Below, one piece after another: positions 1 through 5,193 of a stretch of DNA of 6,719 nucleotides. A program made the translations under genes and the position numbers. The DNA comes from an uncultured Desulfobulbaceae bacterium (lineage in GTDB: Bacteria; Desulfobacterota; Desulfobulbia; Desulfobulbales; BM004), in assembly GCA_947258675.1 (NCBI GenBank), contig CAMYJP010000113.1, positions 1 through 6,719 on the forward strand, written 5' to 3'. How positions within the stretch are numbered: position 1 is the stretch's first letter; each line of letters begins with the position of its first letter. The notes under the pieces were generated by a model. That model was not told where the DNA came from. It saw only the letters and a program-made list of their open reading frames with translations, and made no database searches.

Positions 1-210
1 GAGATCACCAACCATATCAACGAAATTCCAGAAAATTGCAAAACAAGCTGAATGCTATCAGCCGGGCAGCAAAGTTATGCGCCAAGTGGAGTAACATCTG
101 CTTGGTAAATCAAGGGCGTAGAGCCCGTGAATTTTGAGGAACCGGATGAGGGAAATCTTCACGGATCTTTGGGGAGTGCGCCGGGTAACCGGTGCCTTTA
201 CCCGGAAAAA
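1..210 (+). mobile_element. 3' end of a group II intron (domain V and VI remnant)
   Basis: The stretch 136-170 resembles bacterial group II intron domain V: a GAGGAACCGGATGAGG arm, a GAAA-type loop and a CTTCACG return arm. It is followed at 171-205 by a domain VI-like hairpin. In that hairpin GCGCCGG at 178-184 pairs with CCGGTGC at 189-195 around a GTAA tetraloop, and GGG at 172-174 can pair with CCC at 201-203, leaving A200 as a candidate bulged branch point. Positions 1-135 show no open reading frame for a reverse transcriptase C-terminus and would be domain IV or linker. The maturase gene, if present, lies before the window. The 3' strand of the basal helix of domain V looks shortened (GATCTTT straight after CACG), so splicing competence is doubtful. 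The exact 3' splice boundary was not resolved. Confidence 0.6.
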
Positions 211-221
211 TCCGTTTTTTT
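203..221 (+). terminator. Small hairpin plus T7 tract at the intron edge
   Basis: CGGA at 203-206 pairs with TCCG at 211-214 around an AAAA loop and is followed by seven T residues at 215-221. The stem is only four base pairs, so termination would be weak. Some bacterial group II introns, notably class C, insert beside rho-independent terminators, so the T tract could also be part of the target site. Confidence 0.3.
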
Positions 222-466
222 GCAGCTTATTCATCCATTTTGTTGCAATTTATGCTTCCATTGAATTCTTAACTAGTTGATATTATTCACCTGAAATTTG
301 CAACTTATGGCCACGCCGACATTAAATGTCGGACTTTTCAAGTTGTGGTCAACGAGACCGACTGAAAATGAAAAAATTGTCACATACCTTTTTATTATAA
401 TGACGAATATGTCAAAGGATGACACTGCCACAATGTGGTATAAAGCCTTGATATTATTGAAAAACA
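222..466. other. Non-coding stretch with palindrome and short direct repeat
   Basis: No convincing gene is visible here. The stretch holds a perfect 17-base palindrome at 316-332 (CCGACATT-A-AATGTCGG) and two near-identical 12-mers, TTGCAATTTATG at 243-254 and TTGCAACTTATG at 298-309, spaced 55 bases apart. The reading frame open across 298-513 has no ribosome binding site and no recognisable domain. Confidence 0.5.
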
Positions 467-495
467 TTGACATCGGGCCCAGTAAGTTGTATACA
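467..495 (+). promoter_or_regulatory. Sigma70-type promoter for the small exported peptide gene
   Basis: A perfect -35 box TTGACA (467-472) is separated by exactly 17 bases from TATACA (490-495), a four-of-six match to the -10 consensus. A transcript starting near 502 would have a short leader containing the GAGGAGG ribosome binding site at 517-523, ahead of the small peptide gene. Confidence 0.6.
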
Positions 496-516
496 TCATG
501 GTTAACGCTTTGATTT

Positions 517-543
517 GAGGAGGTTTGTTAATTGAAAAAATAA
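517..543 (+). promoter_or_regulatory. Strong Shine-Dalgarno with a three-codon TTG mini-ORF
   Basis: GAGGAGG (517-523) is the best ribosome binding site in the area. The start codon at normal spacing is TTG at 532-534, which reads TTG AAA AAA TAA and stops at once (541-543). The stop codon is directly followed by ATG (544-546) of the small peptide gene, giving a TAAATG junction. Re-initiation or translational coupling could therefore feed ribosomes into the downstream gene. The layout is read directly from sequence; its regulatory role is inference. Confidence 0.4.
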
Positions 544-702
544 ATGAAAAAAGGGGGGGGAATGACAATAGTTGATACATTCATTAGTAAATTTGTCTAC
601 TTTTTAGCTGCCAGCTTATTAGTTTTAGCGCTATCCACGGGATATGCCATAGCCCACATGGATGGAGCGAACAACTGTTACGGAGTCGAGTGTACAGAAT
701 AG
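544..702 (+). CDS. Tiny exported peptide precursor with two cysteines
   Basis: No known family is recognised. Two in-frame starts are possible: ATG 544 (52 residues, beginning MKKGGG) and ATG 562 (46 residues, beginning MTIVDT). The protein is a hydrophobic export signal (core about FVYFLAASLLVLAL) ending in an AIA signal-peptidase-like site. Cleavage there would release a mature peptide of only 15 residues, HMDGANNCYGVECTE, acidic and with two cysteines four residues apart. Support for a real gene is the sigma70-like promoter at 467-495, the G-rich sequence before ATG 562 and a strong terminator 26 bases after the stop. An A6G8 run (547-560) lies between the two starts, so length changes in the run would disrupt only the longer form. 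Function is unknown; candidates are a secreted signal or a small periplasmic or membrane peptide. Confidence 0.65.
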   Translation: MKKGGGMTIVDTFISKFVYFLAASLLVLALSTGYAIAHMDGANNCYGVECTE

Positions 703-727
703 CAATTAAAGCAGCTGATGTAAGTTA

Positions 728-760
728 AAGCTGAGCCGATACCTGGCTCAGCTTTTTTTT
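728..760 (+). terminator. Rho-independent terminator after the small peptide gene
   Basis: AAGCTGAGCC (728-737) pairs perfectly with GGCTCAGCTT (745-754) around a seven-base loop and runs into a T tract ending at 760. The ten-pair stem and the orientation fit termination of the plus-strand peptide gene. Confidence 0.9.
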
Positions 761-787
761 GATTATTTGGACAATAAATCGCAGTCT

Positions 788-845
788 AAGACTGGAACTC
801 ATATTCACATTGGCGAAATTATCCATTGTGAGCTGGTCTTTTTTT
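788..845 (+). terminator. Long interrupted hairpin with T tract
   Basis: AAGAC (788-792) pairs with GTCTT (836-840), and an inner stem joins TCACAT-TGG (805-813) to CCA-TTGTGA (823-831) with one mismatch. T residues continue to 845. The T tract points to plus-strand termination, although the only plus-strand gene nearby already has its own terminator. On the minus strand the same hairpin lies just past the UspA-family gene and could act as its 3' end structure. A short untranslated RNA ending here is another possibility. Confidence 0.4.
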
Positions 846-862
846 AAAGTGGTCGAGAGGTA

Positions 863-1348
863 TTATTCAATGACCAGCACCGCACAATTTTTGGCCTGAT
901 GCAGAATCTTGTTTGAGGTGCTGCCAAAAATAAATTCCTCCTTTTTTGATATCCCCCGGCGTCCGATAACGACGGTGCAACAATTTAATTTGGCCTGTTC
1001 CTCAAGAATGCAATCTGCTATGGAAGGGGCCTGTTTGCATGAAACCAACGTTAAAACGTCTTTCGGCGAAAAATCAGAATCAACAAGAAGCTGCCGGTAT
1101 TTATTAAGCATTTTTTTGGCTTTTTCTTGTTGAACGGATTTCCATTGCGCACGGGTGTTTTCATTGTCAAAGTATCCAAGTGCAGGTTCGAGAATAATAT
1201 TGAGCAGAAGTACTTTGATACCTGAATAGCAACCGAAAAAATCACCGATAAATTGAACAGCTCGCCTGGAGTTTTCTGATGCATCAACAGCAATTAATAT
1301 TTGCCGTTCAACCAGTTCGCTTGATACACATTTTGTCCCAATTTCCAT
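863..1348 (-). CDS. Universal stress protein, UspA family
   Basis: A single-domain UspA-fold protein of 161 residues, slightly longer than the usual 140-150. The ATP-binding signature is complete: the beta-1 segment ILIAVDAS (17-24) with D22 for the adenine side, and the G-x2-G-x9-G-S motif at G129, G132, G142 and S143. Proteins with this motif commonly bind ATP or AMP and dimerise in the cytoplasm, tuning stress survival or the activity of partner proteins. The last strand reads CAVLVIE. The first 15 residues are an extension before the fold. The gene starts 21 bases after the stop of the kinase-fold gene on the same strand, so the two are probably cotranscribed. A GGTGA element lies upstream of the start. 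The UspA assignment is firm; the partner or target is unknown. Confidence 0.93.
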   Translation of the reverse strand: MEIGTKCVSSELVERQILIAVDASENSRRAVQFIGDFFGCYSGIKVLLLNIILEPALGYFDNENTRAQWKSVQQEKAKKMLNKYRQLLVDSDFSPKDVLTLVSCKQAPSIADCILEEQAKLNCCTVVIGRRGISKKEEFIFGSTSNKILHQAKNCAVLVIE

Positions 1349-1369
1349 GGCTTCACCATTTTATTTTAC

Positions 1370-2383
1370 TTAATGAATAGAAACCTCCTGCAGATCAAGT
1401 AATAACTGATCTGTATCATCATAGAACAGTTTGGCACCGTTAGAAAAATGCAGCAGTATATTGTTGAGAGAAGTATCAATATACGGATAGATTTTTTTCA
1501 GGTTTGCTAGCCGATTGTTAAAGATGATATTCAAGTCATCCTGGTGCAGCTCATTAAAAGGCAGCGATTGTTCTTCAGCAATATTTTGTATGGTGACATC
1601 GCCGCCACCGACAATAAATATAAGAATATTGCCCAGACCAAAGAGGTCATATCCAAACATGTTTGATTCGTGGAAATAGTCAAAATCGAAATCTATCCAC
1701 CGGTAATTATTGGTCTGTCTGTCTCTAAGGATGTGATCCCGCCTTATATCGCCGTGTTTGTGGCCGTGATCATGTAAAAATTTTATGGCAGAAATCAGGG
1801 ATGAAAACGATGTCAGGAGTTCTGGAAGGTGGGTGTAGTAATACTGTTCATGGTTCAGGCAGAGCTTAAAAATGTAATCATCGAGCCTAGGTCCTTTTAT
1901 GTAGTCAAGTATCCTGACAACGTTTTCAGCCGTATCCTTAACAGCAACTCCATGCATGAAATGGTCGTGGTCTTTAACCAGGTCAAGAATGGCCGCCTCT
2001 TTCTGTGGACTCCTTACACAGTTAAAAACAATATCACCAACTTTTGCCGTTAACTGTTCGTGAAAAACGAGCTTAATTATTTTTACTGTGCCGTCAATAA
2101 GGTCAATGGCCCTTTTAACCCAGTATTTCGGTTCGTCATCAAGTCCGAACCTCCCCTCACGTTCACAGTTGCGAATGTAATACGGTCTGTTTGCCAGGAT
2201 TACTACATCATTGTAGTCGACTCTGAAGAAATCAGACGTATCAGTAATGACCCGCAATTTGCGAGGAATACGATCCAGACCGAGACATTTGCCAATTAAT
2301 TGCCTTATTGAGCTTGGACTGATATCGATTTTCGAAATAACAACGTCGGCATTAGCCTCGTCATGCAATGGTTGGACATACAT
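1370..2383 (-). CDS. Protein-kinase-fold protein with atypical catalytic loop
   Basis: This 337-residue protein carries the landmarks of a eukaryotic-type kinase domain from about residue 88 onward. VKIIKLVF (100-107) is the likely beta-3 strand, with K104 the best candidate for the ATP-anchoring lysine; E129 suits helix C. HGDIRRDHIL (210-219) is the catalytic loop with D212 as base. DFD (231-233) stands where DFG normally lies, and D246-x3-GLG matches the helix F aspartate region. Oddities are HGD instead of HRD, histidine 217 in place of the metal-binding asparagine, and DFD for DFG. Residues 1-87 form an extra N-terminal region without a recognised domain. The protein has no membrane segment and should be cytosolic. 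It lies between the HEAT-repeat and UspA-family genes. It may be an active divergent kinase or a pseudokinase. The start has only a weak ribosome binding site. Confidence 0.8.
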   Translation of the reverse strand: MYVQPLHDEANADVVISKIDISPSSIRQLIGKCLGLDRIPRKLRVITDTSDFFRVDYNDVVILANRPYYIRNCEREGRFGLDDEPKYWVKRAIDLIDGTVKIIKLVFHEQLTAKVGDIVFNCVRSPQKEAAILDLVKDHDHFMHGVAVKDTAENVVRILDYIKGPRLDDYIFKLCLNHEQYYYTHLPELLTSFSSLISAIKFLHDHGHKHGDIRRDHILRDRQTNNYRWIDFDFDYFHESNMFGYDLFGLGNILIFIVGGGDVTIQNIAEEQSLPFNELHQDDLNIIFNNRLANLKKIYPYIDTSLNNILLHFSNGAKLFYDDTDQLLLDLQEVSIH

Positions 2384-2435
2384 TTTTTCAATTGAGTTTA
2401 ACAGTTAAAAGGTTTGATCCATATATTATTCACCA

Positions 2436-2981
2436 TCAGGGAGTGAGAACCTTATCGATTTCTTTCAATGCCCAATTTGCCTGTTGTCGAACCATCTCAT
2501 GATCATCATCAAGTAACCCGGTCAGAGGTTCGATTGCTGAAGAAACCCTGAGTTCTCCCAGAGCCTTGGCTGTCATTGCCCTGACATATGGTTCCTGATC
2601 CTTCAGGCTAGGAATTAGTTTCGGTGCAGTAAGGGCAATATCGATTTTGCCAATTTTTGCGAGAGCTTCGGCAGTATAGGCTCTGACATAAAAATTATTA
2701 TCATGCAGCTGAAGTAAAAGTGCTTGCAGTGAGAGAGGATTGCGGACTTCACCAAGCGCCTGCACCGCCTTCACACGAGTAAAAGGATCGGGATCTTTTA
2801 ATCTATTGAGATAGTATTCAAGGCTGCCCTGCCAATTGAATTCTTCCACCATTGCTAGGACAATTGTTTGGGATTTGTCCTGTTGATTGTCGTCAGCATC
2901 AGGTGAATGCATCAGTGCCTGGACCTGCGTGGCCATAAATGTTGCCGTGACAATGAATAAAGTTATCGTCCTGATCTTCAT
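2436..2981 (-). CDS. Exported HEAT-repeat protein
   Basis: The 181-residue product begins with a signal peptide (MKIRTITLFIVTATFMATQVQA, cut probably after A22), so the mature part should be periplasmic or otherwise outside the cytoplasm. Four HEAT-like helical repeats follow, each with an aspartate-rich turn before the second helix: DPDPFTRVKAVQALGEV (63-79), DNNFYVRAYTAEALAKIG (94-111), DQEPYVRAMTAKALGEL (128-144) and DDDHEMVRQQANWALKEI (158-175). Such repeats form curved scaffolds for protein binding and have no catalytic role. The start is supported by a GAGGGGG ribosome binding site about eight bases upstream. The kinase-fold gene begins 52 bases after the stop on the same strand, so an operon is likely. 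Its ligand cannot be told from sequence. Confidence 0.88.
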   Translation of the reverse strand: MKIRTITLFIVTATFMATQVQALMHSPDADDNQQDKSQTIVLAMVEEFNWQGSLEYYLNRLKDPDPFTRVKAVQALGEVRNPLSLQALLLQLHDNNFYVRAYTAEALAKIGKIDIALTAPKLIPSLKDQEPYVRAMTAKALGELRVSSAIEPLTGLLDDDHEMVRQQANWALKEIDKVLTP

Positions 2982-3274
2982 GTAATTTCCCCCTCAAAAA
3001 AACGTTTAGTATCTGTCATTAAATTTCAATCTGGCTCTGCTCAGGATAATTTCCGTCAATTACATGTCAGCAAGAGTTAGGCCAGAAGAAACGTTAAAAG
3101 ATAATTTAATTATTCTAGTGCGTTATGGTGTGCCGTTTTTTATCGAAGTCAGTAAATTGACACACAAGTTGAAAATTTACTGTCAAAATATAGAATAATT
3201 GCAAATGATCAAAGACAAGAAAAATGGGTTGAGCCGACCAGCCAGGTGTTTTTTGTTGATAAGATTTAAGCAGG
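2982..3274. other. Intergenic region with nested inverted repeats
   Basis: No supported gene lies in these 293 bases. The stretch contains the leader of the HEAT-repeat gene and a nested inverted repeat at 3108-3200 that is annotated separately. No confident promoter or T-tract terminator could be assigned to either flanking minus-strand gene. Confidence 0.6.
3108..3200. repeat. Nested perfect inverted repeats
   Basis: Outer arms AATTATTCTA (3108-3117) and TAGAATAATT (3191-3200) are exact reverse complements. Inside them CAGTAAATT (3150-3158) and AATTTACTG (3174-3182) form a second exact pair around a 15-base loop. The 93-base unit could be an RNA structure, a short non-autonomous element or chance in AT-rich DNA. 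Confidence 0.5.
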
Positions 3275-4411
3275 CTAAGGACCGTGAACCAGATCAATAA
3301 TTGTAATTTCTGGTGGCGCGAGAAACCGAATGGGAGGGCCCCATGTTCCAGTTCCCCGGCTTAAGTATAATTTCCCCTGCCCAAGACTGGTCAGTTGACC
3401 GGCATGCACAGGGAAAAAAAACCAGGTAAGCAGGTTAAATGGAAAAATCTGTCCCTTATGTGTATGACCGGATAATTGGAGATCAAAATTACCGAGGCTC
3501 TCAGGGTCTATAGAGGGCCTGTGCTTTAAAAGAAGCTTAAAGGTGGTCTCGGGTTGGGAGGCCAGCAGTTTACTTTCCGATTGTGCATGTTGTTGTCCGA
3601 AATAACTGGCTGTCCAGTCATCAACTCCGATGATACTGATACCGCCAATTTCTATAGCAGCATGGCGCAGAATTGTGAATCCCGATTGAGCTATAAAATC
3701 CAATGAGTTTGATAGCCCCGCGTAAAATTCGTGGTTGCCGGTGATGGCTATTTTACCAAGAGACGGCTTGATTGTTGAAAGAATTTCAATCTCTTTGCTA
3801 AGATTATTCAACTGGCCATCCACTAAATCACCTGTGGAGACCAGAAGATCGGGTTTTTCTTTTATCACGGCCGCAGCTATTTTCCTAAGCCTTTTTTCAT
3901 TGACAATCAGTCCAAGGTGGACATCGGAGATTTGAAGAATGCGGAGCCTGTCTATTCCATCTGGAATCTTTGGACTGGAGATAATGACATGTTCATTCCG
4001 TATAGCTGTTGCCTCAAAAAGGCCATAGCAGTATATGGCTAAGGTGAGAACCATCTGAATGGTAACGATTTTCTTTTTGTTTAACTGAGAATTGGTAAAG
4101 TTGTAATTGAATATTTTCCGGACATATGTCATTCCAATGAAAAAGGAATCAAAAAAGATTAAAATAGTTATAAAGAGGAATAGTATCCCCATCCAGGAAA
4201 AAGCTACATAGGCAAAGACGGTTAAGCCGGTTTCAATCCCCAATCTTTCAGCAAGCCGGAGAAAAATCGGGGCCGAGATCATGAGCAGCATAAAAATGGC
4301 AAAAAGTAAAACCGTTTTTGAGGTCGCCTGAAACGCTGTTCTTACTTTGCGAAAGGCATAATAATGCATCAGGCCATAGAGAGAAAAATAGACTGCCAAA
4401 AAGATGGACAT
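3275..4411 (-). CDS. Membrane-anchored calcineurin-like metallophosphoesterase
   Basis: The 378-residue protein has an N-terminal membrane part with about four hydrophobic segments (roughly 2-20, 32-53, 64-92 and 114-134), followed by a metallophosphoesterase domain from about residue 155. The two-metal site is complete: D163 and H165 in DVH, D195 in GDLVDG, N226-H227-E228 in GNHE, H297, and GHTH at 315-318. This layout matches the YkuE/YaeI-like group of membrane-associated phosphoesterases, some of which act on lipid-linked or cell-envelope substrates; the substrate here is not known. Topology was not resolved, so which side of the membrane the domain faces is uncertain. The ATG at 4411 has no clear ribosome binding site. 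The gene is divergent from the selenoprotein gene across 73 bases. Confidence 0.92.
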   Translation of the reverse strand: MSIFLAVYFSLYGLMHYYAFRKVRTAFQATSKTVLLFAIFMLLMISAPIFLRLAERLGIETGLTVFAYVAFSWMGILFLFITILIFFDSFFIGMTYVRKIFNYNFTNSQLNKKKIVTIQMVLTLAIYCYGLFEATAIRNEHVIISSPKIPDGIDRLRILQISDVHLGLIVNEKRLRKIAAAVIKEKPDLLVSTGDLVDGQLNNLSKEIEILSTIKPSLGKIAITGNHEFYAGLSNSLDFIAQSGFTILRHAAIEIGGISIIGVDDWTASYFGQQHAQSESKLLASQPETTFKLLLKHRPSIDPESLGNFDLQLSGHTHKGQIFPFNLLTWFFFPVHAGQLTSLGQGKLYLSRGTGTWGPPIRFLAPPEITIIDLVHGP

Positions 4412-4484
4412 GCGTGTCTGGAATTCACAAATGAGAGAATTTGGTTATTACGTTTAGACCAGTTAAGCTTTCTACAGAACCACA

Positions 4485-5123
4485 ATGAGCATGGAAAATT
4501 TACATAACGAGATGATTGATCAACCAATTACCCTTGAAGTTTTTTCAGATTATGTCTGACCTTTCTGCTGGCTGGCGGAGCCTGCCCTGGTTGAATTAGG
4601 AGAGATGGAACCGAAAATAAGCATTCGATGGCGGGCTTTTGAACTACGCCCGGAACCAGTGCCCGTTCTGGACCCTGAAGGTAAATATCTGACGGAAGTC
4701 TGGCGTGATCATGTTTATCCACTGGCTGAAAAGATGCATATGCCGTTAAGAAAACCCTCTATTCAACCCCGTACGCGTCTCGCGCATATATTCTCAAAAT
4801 GGGCGGAGGAACAACCCGTCCAGACAGGATATAATGTGGCCCTCTTCAGCGCTTTTTTGCAGTATGGCATGGATATTAGTAAAATCGAAATCCTGGAACA
4901 AATTGCCCGTGAACTTTATCTTCCTGCGGAATCCCTCCGTGAACTTTTGAAAGAAAAAAGATATTCTCAAGAAGTGTCGGAAGATGTTGATATGGCTAAG
5001 CAGATCTCCGTGAGGGCTGTTCCTTCATTTGTTCTTGGGAGCCGTTTCTTGGCTGCCGGTGTGCAGACCGCCTCTCGTCTCCAGGAGCTCATCAAACGTG
5101 CATTCCAGCAGGAAAAAATGTGA
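4485..5123 (+). CDS. DsbA/FrnE-like thiol-disulfide oxidoreductase, predicted selenoprotein (TGA = Sec25)
   Basis: The protein has 212 residues if TGA at 4557-4559 is read as selenocysteine. The sequence before the codon, LEVFSDYV, and after it, PFCWLAEPAL, is the start of a FrnE-type DsbA thioredoxin fold. Selenocysteine would replace the first cysteine of the CPFC active site, leaving U25-P-F-C28. The helical insertion follows, and the cis-proline motif AVPSF lies near residue 180. FrnE-like proteins are mostly cytosolic thiol-disulfide isomerases or oxidoreductases; no signal peptide is visible here. A standard call would begin at the internal ATG 4605 (172 residues) and lose the active site and beta-1 strand. 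The reading frame is continuous on both sides of the TGA and a SECIS-like hairpin follows. Starts at 4485, 4491 or 4512 are all in frame and none has a good ribosome binding site. The alternative is a pseudogene or a sequencing error. Confidence 0.82.
4557..4586 (+). promoter_or_regulatory. SECIS-like hairpin directly after the in-frame UGA
   Basis: GGCTGGC (4570-4576) pairs with GCCTGCC (4580-4586) around a GGA triloop, with one U-U mismatch in the stem. The apical loop starts 17 bases after the UGA and has G in its first two positions, which suits the loose bacterial SECIS consensus recognised by SelB. An alternative fold, GGCT/AGCC with a GGCGG loop, would place the loop three bases nearer. 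Confidence 0.6.
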
Positions 5124-5147
5124 GAACGTCAGATTTTTATCCCGTGG

Positions 5148-5171
5148 ATCATTTCATAATATTGAAATGAT
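5148..5171. repeat. AT-rich perfect hairpin between convergent genes
   Basis: ATCATTTCA (5148-5156) and TGAAATGAT (5163-5171) are exact reverse complements around a six-base loop. The hairpin sits between the 3' ends of the selenoprotein gene and the PRPP-synthetase-like gene. No T tract follows on either strand, so it may protect 3' ends or act as a weak two-way terminator. Confidence 0.5.
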
Positions 5172-5193
5172 TATATATCTCCACTGTCGGTTC

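Noticed and set aside
436..455. Possible sigma54-type promoter (TGGTAT...TTGAT)
   Set aside because: The invariant GC element at the -12 position is missing, and a better sigma70-type promoter lies just downstream.
298..513. Open frame of 71 codons on the plus strand
   Set aside because: It has no ribosome binding site or recognisable domain, and it overlaps the palindrome and the promoter of the small peptide gene.
3115..3297. Open frame of 60 codons on the minus strand
   Set aside because: It overlaps the 3' end of the phosphoesterase gene out of frame, crosses the nested inverted repeats and has no protein-like pattern.
4528..4722. Open frame on the minus strand opposite the FrnE-like gene
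   Set aside because: It is antisense to a well-supported coding region and its translation resembles no known family.
4605..5123. Short version of the FrnE-like gene starting at ATG 4605
   Set aside because: This start removes the beta-1 strand and active-site motif that are plainly encoded in frame upstream, so the TGA is better explained as selenocysteine.
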